Shown: positions 9,293-16,714 of the stretch, piece by piece | How positions within the stretch are numbered: the stretch's first letter is position 1 | How the letters are laid out: every line of letters starts with the position of its first letter | Assembly: GCF_017826695.1 (NCBI RefSeq) | Contig: NZ_JAFFZW010000007.1 | Coordinates: forward strand, 248,001-312,000 | DNA length: 64,000 bases | Origin: Pseudomonas alliivorans | GTDB lineage: Bacteria; Pseudomonadota; Gammaproteobacteria; Pseudomonadales; Pseudomonadaceae | Direction of reading: 5' to 3' | Notes under the pieces: model-generated | The model's database searches: none | The model's input: the letters and a program-made list of their open reading frames with translations, nothing else | What the model was told of the DNA's origin: nothing | Translations under genes and position numbers: made by a program

Positions 9293-9568
9293 TCATTTGG
9301 AATACCGGCGGATGGCTTCAAGTAATTCTTCCAGGCCTTGCGCCCGCGACTCGTCACTCAAATCGGGATGCGCCACATGCTCGCGGGCATGGGCTTCGAT
9401 GATCTGGTCCAGCAAGCCGTTGAGGGCACCACGGGTGGCCGCAACCAGATGCAGCGTCTTGCCACACTCGGCATCGCCTTCCAGATGGCGCTCGATGGCC
9501 TGTACCTGTCCGGCAATGCGCCGGACACGCTTGAGCAGATCAGCCTTGTTATCGATCATGTGCGCCAT
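9293..9568 (-). CDS. dmeR: CsoR/RcnR-family metal-sensing repressor, DmeR-like
   Basis: A 91-residue all-helical DUF156 repressor. The metal ligands match the RcnR pattern: His3 after the start Met, Cys35, His60 and His64, which points to Ni(II)/Co(II) and not Cu(I) (CsoR) or formaldehyde (FrmR). Helix 1 carries the DNA-contact residues 'LLKRVRRIAGQVQ'. The start at 9568 is required because it supplies the N-terminal His3. It is transcribed first in a dmeR-dmeF operon. A G6-tract operator candidate lies directly upstream. When metal binds, the repressor should release the operator and both genes be expressed. Confidence 0.9.
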   Translation of the reverse strand: MAHMIDNKADLLKRVRRIAGQVQAIERHLEGDAECGKTLHLVAATRGALNGLLDQIIEAHAREHVAHPDLSDESRAQGLEELLEAIRRYSK

Positions 9569-9570
9569 AC

Positions 9571-9587
9571 CATACCCCCCTACCTAT
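9571..9587 (-). promoter_or_regulatory. Candidate RcnR/DmeR operator with G6 tract, overlapping the ribosome site
   Basis: On the minus strand the sequence just before the dmeR start is TAGGTAGGGGGGTATGGT. A run of six G flanked by TA on both sides matches the type seen for RcnR/CsoR operators (TACT-G6-N-AGTA). The G-run ends only six bases from the ATG, so it is also the only Shine-Dalgarno-like sequence. Operator and ribosome site therefore coincide. Confidence 0.6.
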
Positions 9588-9626
9588 CCAGAGATGAAGG
9601 GTAGACGCATCGGACGCGAGAGGCAA

Positions 9627-9655
9627 ACGCCAGCCTGCAACCGAAAGGCTGGCGT
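9627..9655 (-). terminator. Rho-independent terminator of the LTA-synthase operon
   Basis: ACGCCAGCC (9627-9635) and GGCTGGCGT (9647-9655) form a 9-bp stem with an 11-base loop. On the minus strand the stem is followed by TTTGCC. It lies 8 bp beyond the stop of the phosphotransferase gene and between that operon and the dmeR promoter. Confidence 0.7.
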
Positions 9656-9663
9656 AAACAGGA

Positions 9664-11697
9664 TCAACGCACGTTCTGGTACAGCATCATTCGCGCTGTC
9701 TCGTGCAACCCGCGGGTCAGGTCGCGCAGGCGCTCGAACTCTTCAGGGTTCTGCTCGGCGACGTTGTCCAGCGGTGTCGGCGAAGCCAGATCGTGCAGCG
9801 TTGGAGAACTGCCGTCATGTTCCATCTGCAGCAGGTAATGCTGCGTCACACCGCCGATCAACGGGAAGGTGCCTTCGCGCAGCACCAACGGCACGACCCG
9901 CTCGCCTTCCGGCGCAGGCTGTTGAATGTCGCGCCCCATTGCGCCGTTGCTGAACGGCATGCCGGCTATGCCCGCCAGCGTCGGCAGCAAATCGGCAAGC
10001 CCTACCGCTTCGTTGATTACACGCGTGCCGAGCAGGCCCGGCGCGTGGATCAGCATAGGCACGTTATTGCTCTCCAGCCCCAGTTGCTCGAAGGCAGGCG
10101 CCATGTGAGGGATCTGACTGATGCGCGTGTTGTGATCGCCGAACAGCACGAAGATGGTGTTTTCGTAATACCCGCCCGCCTTGGCCAGCTCCATCAGTCG
10201 ACCGATGTTGAAGTCCAGCAGACGTACCGCGTTGTACTGCTCGACGCTGCGCGAACCGGCGGCCTGAACCTGCTCCAGCGTCTTGTCGCTGACTTTGAAA
10301 CCGTCGTTGTCTTTGGGAATGGTGAACGGCCGGTGATTGCCCGCCGTCTGCACGTAGGCGAAAAACGGTTTGTCAGCGGGCAAGGCGCGCAGAATGCGGT
10401 CGCTTTCCTTGAACAGGTCCAGATCGGAAATACCCCAGACGTCCACTTGAGGTGATTTCCAGTCGCGCTCATCGTACAGCCGCACGTCATCGATACTGCG
10501 CCTTATCAACGCGTTCATGTTGGCCCAGCCCGAGTTGCCGCCAATCATGTACAGCTTCTCGTAGCCTTTGAAGTCATTGATGATCGTGCGCTGACGGGTG
10601 AGCAGCGGATGGCGCGTGGCGGTCTCCTGACGGGTCACGTCGGGAACACCGGTAATGCTCGCCCACACTGTTTTCGCCGTGCCGGTCACCGGCACGTAAA
10701 AGTGCTTGAAGAACCAGCTCTGGGTTGCCAGATGATCCAGATTCGGCGTCGGGTTCAGAGGATTACCGTACGCACCGACGGCACTGGTACCCAGCGATTC
10801 CAGCATCACGAATATCACGTTCGGCGGCCGATCACCCGGCAGCCGATACGGCTGCACCGGCTGCTGGCGGGTGAAATCGGGAACGCTTACATCAGGCTTG
10901 TCTACACCCAGATAGCGAGCGACGACGTCGTAGTGCTCGCGTACCTGTTTTTCGTCGTAGCGCGATTGAGCGACTTTAAGCGTGTCGTAGAGAAACAGCG
11001 CCGGGTTGAGCCCCAGCGCCGCCACCTGACTGTTGCCAGAGAAAAATGCATCGCTCCAGCGCAACGGCACCGGGTTTTCCAGATTGAGGTTTTCGACCCG
11101 GCCCAGCAGCCCCAGAAACGTCGCGCACACCATCACGGCCGAGACCGCCACAACCGATACGCGCGTCATCGGCCTGGCGGCACGCGCCAGCGTCACCCGC
11201 TCCAGTCTGATAAGTGCCCAGCCCATCAGCGCAACGATCAGCAGCCAGCCAAAGGTGATCCATAGCACCGGATAGGTCTGCCAGAGCATGTCCCGGGAGA
11301 TCTGCGCGTCTTCCAGATAACGCAGCACACTGGCGTTCAGCCTCACGCCGAGATAAGCGTAATGACCAAAATCGACGATGTAGACCATCGTCAGAACGGC
11401 CAGCGCCAGTATCAGATAAACCCTCACCACCCAGCGCAGCGCAGGCAGACGGATCAGGTTCACGCGTGGCAGCCAGAGCAGCACCGCCACCGGCAGCATC
11501 AGCAACAACGCCAGACGCAGGTCGAAGCGCAAACCGATCCCCAGTGTCTGCAGCACGTCACCGCGGGTGAACAGCGTGCCCGGCTCCAGGCCTGAAAAAC
11601 CGTAGAAGAACACCATCCGCAACACGGCCAGCAAGACAAACACCAGCCCGATCGCGCCCAGCCAGTAACTCAGGCGTCGTGATTGCAACCCACTCAT
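9664..11697 (-). CDS. LTA-synthase-family sulfatase-like phosphotransferase
   Basis: A 677-residue inner-membrane enzyme. About five transmembrane helices fill residues ~12-205, followed by a periplasmic alkaline-phosphatase-fold domain from ~285. Metal-site motifs are visible: 'NVIFVMLESLGTSAVGAYGN' at the start of the domain, 'VTGTAKTVWASITG' with the probable catalytic Thr, and 'TIFVLFGDHNTRIS' near the end. The family transfers phosphoglycerol or phosphoethanolamine onto glycans or lipids, but Gram-negative members like this have no settled substrate; periplasmic glucan (OpgB-like) or LPS are possible. The start at 11697 follows 'GAGAGGGAAG'-type sequence; a longer frame adds 24 residues from the upstream gene. 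It is the last gene of an operon with a membrane protein and a sialidase-like protein. Confidence 0.85.
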   Translation of the reverse strand: MSGLQSRRLSYWLGAIGLVFVLLAVLRMVFFYGFSGLEPGTLFTRGDVLQTLGIGLRFDLRLALLLMLPVAVLLWLPRVNLIRLPALRWVVRVYLILALAVLTMVYIVDFGHYAYLGVRLNASVLRYLEDAQISRDMLWQTYPVLWITFGWLLIVALMGWALIRLERVTLARAARPMTRVSVVAVSAVMVCATFLGLLGRVENLNLENPVPLRWSDAFFSGNSQVAALGLNPALFLYDTLKVAQSRYDEKQVREHYDVVARYLGVDKPDVSVPDFTRQQPVQPYRLPGDRPPNVIFVMLESLGTSAVGAYGNPLNPTPNLDHLATQSWFFKHFYVPVTGTAKTVWASITGVPDVTRQETATRHPLLTRQRTIINDFKGYEKLYMIGGNSGWANMNALIRRSIDDVRLYDERDWKSPQVDVWGISDLDLFKESDRILRALPADKPFFAYVQTAGNHRPFTIPKDNDGFKVSDKTLEQVQAAGSRSVEQYNAVRLLDFNIGRLMELAKAGGYYENTIFVLFGDHNTRISQIPHMAPAFEQLGLESNNVPMLIHAPGLLGTRVINEAVGLADLLPTLAGIAGMPFSNGAMGRDIQQPAPEGERVVPLVLREGTFPLIGGVTQHYLLQMEHDGSSPTLHDLASPTPLDNVAEQNPEEFERLRDLTRGLHETARMMLYQNVR

Positions 11698-11707
11698 TCT
11701 CTTCCCT

Positions 11708-12328
11708 CTAGACAGCGCTGGCAGACAAGCCGGTCGGGCGATTGCGCCCCATGGCCCTGCGATAGACATAACGAACGGCCAGACACACCAGCGCCACGCA
11801 GCAATACAGCGCCAGCAGCGGATCGATCAGGTAGTCCCAATAGTTTTCCGACGGTTTGATCCGGAAGGTAAACGCCAGCGTGGCGACGCTCAGCATCAAC
11901 ACGCCCGGCACGTTGCGCAGGCAAACCAGCCCCAGCGCAATCACCGCCACAATGATGATCATGGTCCTGGGGTTGTAGCCCCAGCGGTACGGATCGAAAT
12001 AGGTCAGCCCCAGCGTGGCCGGATACAGCGCGAGCGCCATCGCAGCGAACACCGACAGCACCACCAGACGATGCGAGGCAGCCATCGGTTTGATGACACC
12101 CAGTCGGTTCAACGTCAGCCAGGCCAGCACCACCAGACTGCTGATCGCCAGGTCATCGGTCAGGCTGCGGGCGTAGGCCGCCATCGTCAGGTCATTCACG
12201 GAAATCACGCTGAGCAGCGACGTTGCCGTCAACAGACCGCAACGCCACCAGAGCGATGACGTCAGAGGTGCCAGCAGAATGAACAGCGTCCACGCAAACG
12301 CCAGATGGGCCAGTCCAAGCGCGATCAT
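11708..12328 (-). CDS. Polytopic membrane protein of unknown function, middle gene of surface operon
   Basis: A 206-residue protein that is almost entirely hydrophobic, with about six membrane helices and a short basic, charged C-terminus ('RYVYRRAMGRNRPTG'). I do not recognise a family. Its start overlaps the stop of the sialidase-like gene by 4 bp and its stop lies 10 bp before the phosphotransferase, so the three are co-transcribed and probably act together at the inner membrane or periplasm. A YfhO/GtrA-like helper for sugar-lipid transfer is conceivable but has no motif support. Confidence 0.75.
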   Translation of the reverse strand: MIALGLAHLAFAWTLFILLAPLTSSLWWRCGLLTATSLLSVISVNDLTMAAYARSLTDDLAISSLVVLAWLTLNRLGVIKPMAASHRLVVLSVFAAMALALYPATLGLTYFDPYRWGYNPRTMIIIVAVIALGLVCLRNVPGVLMLSVATLAFTFRIKPSENYWDYLIDPLLALYCCVALVCLAVRYVYRRAMGRNRPTGLSASAV

Positions 12329-13623
12329 AGGAGGTGCTCCGCCAGCCAGGCCTCATTGAAGCTGACATGTTTGATGAAGGTGTTATTCCACGAGTAGACC
12401 AGGTGATACAGGCCCTCGGGACTGCGGATGAAGTACGGATATTCGTATTCGAAATCACAGCCCTGCGGCGAACAGACGCGCTGGTCAAGGTTGCTCAGAA
12501 ACTCCGCTTCCATTGGCTGGCGACGCGCGCCGCTGGAGCTTCTGAAGCCTTCTCCGATCACCTCTTTGTAGGCCTCCAGCGAGAACGGCGTGCCCAGCGG
12601 ATCGGGGGATTTGTCCAGATCGATCACCGGCCGCCAGATGTCCATCTGCTCGTCGGTGCCATACAGGCTGAGTTTGAAGCGCCCTTCTCGCAGGTCGTTC
12701 AAGGCCACCAGCAAACCTTTGCCGGGTACGCCGACCGCGGCCAGCGACGAGTTGGGGTTGCTGGGCGACAACGGGTGTGGCTCGCTCCAGGTCTGTCCGC
12801 CATCTTCTGTGCGGCTGGCCAGTACGCGGTGATGGGTCTCACCGGCATAACGCAGCAGTGCCACAGCGCGCTGCCCGTCCAGCGGCACCACGGTCGGCTG
12901 CAACGAGTTCTTGCCACGGCTGATGCGAAACTTGTCGATCACATCACCGTCCGGGCTCAGGTACAAGTACTCGGCAAACTTGCCGAGAAACTCGTGGTAC
13001 ACCGGCAACCCGATCGAGCCGTCGGCATGGAACACCGGCGCGGCGCGTACCAGGGTGCTGATATTGAGAAACGGCGACGTCACCAACTGGCGTGGCGGCG
13101 ACCAGGTCGTCCCCATGTCGCTGGAGACCATCGCATTGACCGTACTGCCCGCCCAGCCGCCCACCGATACCGACACATAGAACAGCCAGAGTCGGTTGTC
13201 GGGGGCCAGTGCGATCACCGGATTGCCCAGCTTGCGGATGTACTTCCCGGTGCCGGACTGGGTCGATTCGCGGGTGGCCAGAACATGCTCGCTTCCCCAT
13301 TCCTCGGTTGCGGCGTCGAAGCGTGAGGTGCGTATTTCGACATCGCCAGCGCCTTCACGAGAGCCTGCGAACCATACCGACATCAGGTCGCCGCCGGGCA
13401 ACGCCGTCACTGCCGAGGAATGCACGAAGTCATCGAGATCGGACGAGGCGAAACGCGAGCTGTAGGAAGCCTTGGGGGGAATGCTTTCCGTGTTGGCGGT
13501 AGGCGTGCTTACCGCAAAGCCGGAAATCCGGTGCAGCGGATGGCTGAGCCACGCGCTGATAAAAATCGACACAACGATCAGGCCTGCGCTCCATGCGACC
13601 AGGTTTCGGGAAATTACACGCAT
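12325..13623 (-). CDS. Membrane-anchored sialidase-family (BNR repeat) protein
   Basis: A 432-residue protein with an N-terminal signal anchor (~9-27, 'AWSAGLIVVSIFISAWL') and a periplasmic six-bladed propeller. Asp-box repeats are visible as 'SSDMGTTWS' and 'TEDGGQTWS'; other sialidase-like stretches are 'SVWFAGSREGAGDVEI', 'KLGNPVIALAPDNRLWLFY' and the C-terminal 'YPYFIRSPEGLYHLVYSWN'. Such proteins hydrolyse or bind sialic-acid-like or other sugars; Pseudomonas does not generally make classic sialic acid, so the substrate is probably a different acidic glycan. It is the first gene of the operon with the membrane protein and LTA-synthase-like enzyme. The ribosome site is weak. Enzymatic activity is not proven by the sequence. 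Confidence 0.8.
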   Translation of the reverse strand: MRVISRNLVAWSAGLIVVSIFISAWLSHPLHRISGFAVSTPTANTESIPPKASYSSRFASSDLDDFVHSSAVTALPGGDLMSVWFAGSREGAGDVEIRTSRFDAATEEWGSEHVLATRESTQSGTGKYIRKLGNPVIALAPDNRLWLFYVSVSVGGWAGSTVNAMVSSDMGTTWSPPRQLVTSPFLNISTLVRAAPVFHADGSIGLPVYHEFLGKFAEYLYLSPDGDVIDKFRISRGKNSLQPTVVPLDGQRAVALLRYAGETHHRVLASRTEDGGQTWSEPHPLSPSNPNSSLAAVGVPGKGLLVALNDLREGRFKLSLYGTDEQMDIWRPVIDLDKSPDPLGTPFSLEAYKEVIGEGFRSSSGARRQPMEAEFLSNLDQRVCSPQGCDFEYEYPYFIRSPEGLYHLVYSWNNTFIKHVSFNEAWLAEHLL

Positions 13624-13690
13624 GAAGGGGCATCACTGTGGTGGAGGTAAGGAAGTAACCGTCTGGTCTGGATTCAGGGTTGGCGGGTTT

Positions 13691-14236
13691 TCATGAACGT
13701 CTATCTTCAGGCAACGGACGTCGTTTTCCTGTCAGCATCGACAAGGGCAGGTTGTCGCGCACTTGAAAACTCTCGAACAGGGCCGCCGCCATGTGCAGCA
13801 CCACCAGCGCGCAAAGCGTATTGGCCAGTGTCTCGTGGATCTGCAGTGGCCAGTCGGCGCCCCAGAGCGCATCGACTTCTTCCATCAAAAAGCCGGTCAG
13901 GCCCATGCCGAAGATCAGCGCCATCATCAGAATCATGACCAGCGCACCGAGCGGCGAATGGCCGAGTCGGTGCACAGGTCGGCGATTGATCAGCGAGCGC
14001 ACGTGCGTGCGCAACCGGGCCGGAGTCGGCCAGAAATCATGCCAGCGCGCACTCTGCGGCCCGACGAATCCCCACACCACCCGCACCGCCAGCCAGGCCA
14101 CCGCGTAGTAGCCCAGCCAGACGTGCCAGTCATCACCCGCTTCGTTGAAGAAGTAATTGGCGATGAAGACACCCGCGATCGAGACATGAAACAGTCTGAC
14201 CAGCGGGTCCCAAAGGCGCAGGGACGCCTGCCTCAT
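13691..14236 (-). CDS. Cytochrome b561-family di-heme membrane protein
   Basis: A 181-residue protein with four membrane helices. Histidines placed for two b hemes are in 'RLFHVSIAGVFIANYF' (helix 1), 'GDDWHVWLGYYAVAW' (helix 2), 'RLGHSPLGALVMIL' (helix 3) and 'QIHETLANTLCALVVLHMAAA' (helix 4), the layout of Ni/Fe-hydrogenase-type b subunits. It would carry electrons between the quinone pool and a periplasmic partner. Its ATG overlaps the stop of the PepSY gene by one base (TGATG), so the two form an operon. Across the divergent promoter lies an OmpR-type two-component system that probably controls them. Confidence 0.87.
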   Translation of the reverse strand: MRQASLRLWDPLVRLFHVSIAGVFIANYFFNEAGDDWHVWLGYYAVAWLAVRVVWGFVGPQSARWHDFWPTPARLRTHVRSLINRRPVHRLGHSPLGALVMILMMALIFGMGLTGFLMEEVDALWGADWPLQIHETLANTLCALVVLHMAAALFESFQVRDNLPLSMLTGKRRPLPEDRRS

Positions 14237-14502
14237 CAGCCCTTGATCTCGGTCTTCACGGCTTTGCCGGTGACCGGATCGTGGTAGATCTCCACCTTGC
14301 GCTTTTCCTTGTCAAAGCCATAGATCTCGTAGCAGTTGCCGTCAGTAACCTTGAATTTGCTGATCTCGTAACCCTGAGCCTTGAGCTGCTCCTGAAATTT
14401 GGTCTGATCCTGCCACTGGGACTTTTCAGCCGTGGTGCATTGCGGACCTGCCAGCGCCAACGGGCTGGCCAACAACAGGGGAATCAGCAGGACTTTACGC
14501 AT
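14236..14502 (-). CDS. Small secreted PepSY-domain protein
   Basis: An 88-residue protein with a clear signal peptide (~1-18, cleavage after 'LALA') and one PepSY-like domain ('GYEISKFKVTDGNCYEIYGFDKEKRKVEIYHDPVTGK'). Two cysteines may form a disulfide in the periplasm. PepSY proteins of this size are often regulated by neighbouring OmpR-type systems that respond to metals or cationic peptides, and they may modulate the sensor. It leads the two-gene operon with cytochrome b561. The role is inferred from context. Confidence 0.88.
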   Translation of the reverse strand: MRKVLLIPLLLASPLALAGPQCTTAEKSQWQDQTKFQEQLKAQGYEISKFKVTDGNCYEIYGFDKEKRKVEIYHDPVTGKAVKTEIKG

Positions 14503-14550
14503 GGCAAATACTCGCAGGCAGTTAAGGAGCGCCCACTGTGCGAAACGAGT

Positions 14551-14566
14551 CTTAGGAAAAGCTTAA
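14551..14566 (-). promoter_or_regulatory. BqsR/PmrA-like direct-repeat box in divergent promoter
   Basis: The minus strand reads TTAAG-CTTTTC-CTAAG: two half sites with 6-bp spacing (11-bp period), one base from the TTAAG-N6-TTAAG box described for P. aeruginosa BqsR and close to the PmrA box (YTTAAK-N5-YTTAAK). It lies 49 bp upstream of the PepSY start and 107 bp from the response-regulator start, so the adjacent regulator could control both directions. Confidence 0.6.
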
Positions 14567-14672
14567 TGTGCAACAGCTGGTAACATCTTCCCGCACACCC
14601 GGCGCTTCGCGAGACCACTCGCTCACTGCATGATGGCGCCCTTCTCCTCCCACACTCACGGGTCGAAACCTT

Positions 14673-15335
14673 ATGCGCCTGCTTCTTGTCGAGGATGATC
14701 GAGCCATCGGCCAGGGTATCCGGGTCGCCCTGAATACCGAGGGCTACACGCTCGACTGGCTCGAAGACGGGCTGAGTGCGCTGCATGCCCTGCGCAGCGA
14801 GCCGTTCGACCTGCTGCTGCTCGACCTCGGCCTGCCACGCATGGACGGCTTTGACCTGTTGCGCCAGTTGCGCGCAGAAGACATCACGCTTCCAGTGCTG
14901 ATCATGACCGCCCGCGACGGCACCGCCGACCGCATCGCCGGGCTGGATGCCGGAGCCGATGATTACCTGATCAAACCCTTCGATGTCGAAGAGCTGAAGG
15001 CCCGTGTCCGTGCCTTGCTGCGCCGCAGTCAGGGGCGTGCACAACCACTGCTGGAACATGCAGGCATCAGCCTCGACCCGGCTTCGCAGCAGGTCAGCTA
15101 TCAGGGCAATGAAGTGTCGATGACGCCGATGGAGTATCAGTTGCTGCATCAATTGATGATCCGCCCCGGCAAGGTCGTGACCCGCGAGCGCCTGTCCAAC
15201 ACGCTGTATGGCTGGCAGGACAAGGTCGAAAGCAACACCCTGGAAGTGCTGATTCATAACCTGCGCAAGAAACTGTCCACCGAACTGATCCGCACCGTTC
15301 GCGGCGTCGGTTACCTGCTGGAGCTCAAGGCATGA
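14673..15335 (+). CDS. OmpR-family response regulator (BqsR/PmrA/QseB-like)
   Basis: A 220-residue regulator: receiver domain ~1-115 with acidic pocket 'VEDD', phospho-acceptor Asp51 ('LLLLDLGLPRMDG') and conserved Lys in 'DDYLIKPFDVEEL'; winged-helix DNA-binding domain ~125-218 ('VLIHNLRKKL', 'RTVRGVGYLLE'). It belongs to the group that includes QseB, PmrA and BqsR/CarR. A matching direct-repeat box lies in the divergent intergenic region with the PepSY-cytochrome b operon. The stop overlaps the kinase start by 4 bp (ATGA). The exact orthologue cannot be fixed from sequence alone, so I give no symbol. Confidence 0.92.
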   Translation: MRLLLVEDDRAIGQGIRVALNTEGYTLDWLEDGLSALHALRSEPFDLLLLDLGLPRMDGFDLLRQLRAEDITLPVLIMTARDGTADRIAGLDAGADDYLIKPFDVEELKARVRALLRRSQGRAQPLLEHAGISLDPASQQVSYQGNEVSMTPMEYQLLHQLMIRPGKVVTRERLSNTLYGWQDKVESNTLEVLIHNLRKKLSTELIRTVRGVGYLLELKA

Positions 15336-16705
15336 CCTCGGTACGCGCTCGCATTCTGGTCCCGGTCCTGCTGCTGTTGCTGCTGGGCGACCTGACCATC
15401 AGCCTGCTCGCCCTGCGCGACAGCCATCACGAAATCGAAGAAGTCTACGATGCACAGCTCGCCCAGAGCGCTCGCCTGCTGCAAGGCGTGCTGCGTCAAC
15501 GTGCGGCTGGCGAGCAGGATCTGGACAAGCTCTATCAAGCGTTCGATCAGGCCATGAGCCGGGTCGGCACCAGTGGCGTGGCACACCCTTACGAAACCCG
15601 CCTGACCTTCCAGGTATGGCGCACCTCGGGCGAACTGCTGGTGCGTTCGGCTGAAGCGCCGTTGCTCGCTGCGCCGCCCGGCGAAGAAGGCTCCCATGAC
15701 CTGATTGAGAATGGCCACGAGTGGTGCGGCTTTCTGTTGGCAGACCCGCAACAGGGGTTTCTGATCTGGGTGGGCGAGCGCGACGACGTGCGTCAGGACC
15801 TGATCCAGCGGATCGTCAGCCATACCCTCTGGCCCGCGTTGATCGGCGTGCCGCTGCTGATCGTGGCCATCTGGCTGGCGATTGGCTGGGGCCTGCGTCC
15901 GTTGCAAAGCATGGCACGACTGATCAGCCGACGTGACGCCGAGAGTCTGGAACCGCTCGACGTCTCGCCGCTGGCCAAAGAACTGGAACCCATGCAGCAC
16001 GCGCTCAACAGCCTGCTGACCCAGATCGAAAACGTGCTGGAACGCGAGCGCCGCTTCATCGCGGATGCGGCCCACGAACTGCGCACACCGTTGACCATCC
16101 TGCGCATCCATGCACAGAACGCCCGACAGGCCGAAACCCCGGAGCAGCGGCTCGAAGCCCTGGATTTTTTGGTCCATGGAGTGGATCGCGCGGCACGTCT
16201 GGCCAGCCAGTTGTTGACCATGGCGCGTCTGGAACCTCGCTTGAGCGACAGTCAGTTGACCCGCTTCGAACTGAACACGCTGGTGCGTGAAGAGATGGCC
16301 GAGCTGACGCCGCTGGCTCTGGAAAAACGGGTCGACCTGGTGTTCGAAGCGGGAGAGGACTGTGTTATCCACAGCGACCCGGCGGCCATCACCATTGCTC
16401 TGCAGAACCTGCTGACCAACGCGCTGAACTTCGCACCGCCCACCAGCGAAATCCGCGTGGTGCTGCACCCGCAGCCGGATGGCAGCGCATACCTGTCGGT
16501 CGAGGACGCAGGTCCCGGCATCGACGAGCAACAGAGGGCGCGTCTGTTCGAACGTTTTTACAGTCAGGGCAACAGCAACGGCGCAGGGTTGGGTCTGGCG
16601 ATTGTCGACATGATCGTGCGCAAACTGGAAAGCAGCCTGCACTTGCGCAACTCGGCGCAAGGCGGACTGTGTGCGGAACTGAGGCTCAAGAGCAGACCCG
16701 GTTGA
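15332..16705 (+). CDS. Two-component sensor histidine kinase (QseC/PmrB/BqsS-like)
   Basis: A 457-residue inner-membrane kinase. Helix 1 at ~9-28 and helix 2 at ~166-187 frame a ~135-residue periplasmic sensor region. HAMP-like linker ~188-235 is followed by HisKA with His248 ('FIADAAHELRTPL') and an HATPase domain with N box 'ALQNLLTNALNFAPP' and G boxes 'VEDAGPGID' and 'GAGLGLAIV'. The periplasmic part carries an acidic stretch ('HHEIEEVYDAQ') but not a clear RExxE iron motif, so Fe(II) sensing as in BqsS is uncertain. It is co-transcribed with the regulator and ends 9 bp from the convergent amaA-like gene. Confidence 0.92.
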   Translation: MTSVRARILVPVLLLLLLGDLTISLLALRDSHHEIEEVYDAQLAQSARLLQGVLRQRAAGEQDLDKLYQAFDQAMSRVGTSGVAHPYETRLTFQVWRTSGELLVRSAEAPLLAAPPGEEGSHDLIENGHEWCGFLLADPQQGFLIWVGERDDVRQDLIQRIVSHTLWPALIGVPLLIVAIWLAIGWGLRPLQSMARLISRRDAESLEPLDVSPLAKELEPMQHALNSLLTQIENVLERERRFIADAAHELRTPLTILRIHAQNARQAETPEQRLEALDFLVHGVDRAARLASQLLTMARLEPRLSDSQLTRFELNTLVREEMAELTPLALEKRVDLVFEAGEDCVIHSDPAAITIALQNLLTNALNFAPPTSEIRVVLHPQPDGSAYLSVEDAGPGIDEQQRARLFERFYSQGNSNGAGLGLAIVDMIVRKLESSLHLRNSAQGGLCAELRLKSRPG

Positions 16706-16714
16706 GACGCCGTT

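Noticed and set aside
15311..16660. 449-codon frame opposite the sensor kinase
   Set aside because: The plus strand encodes a complete kinase with His248 and ATP-binding boxes; the minus frame is compositional.
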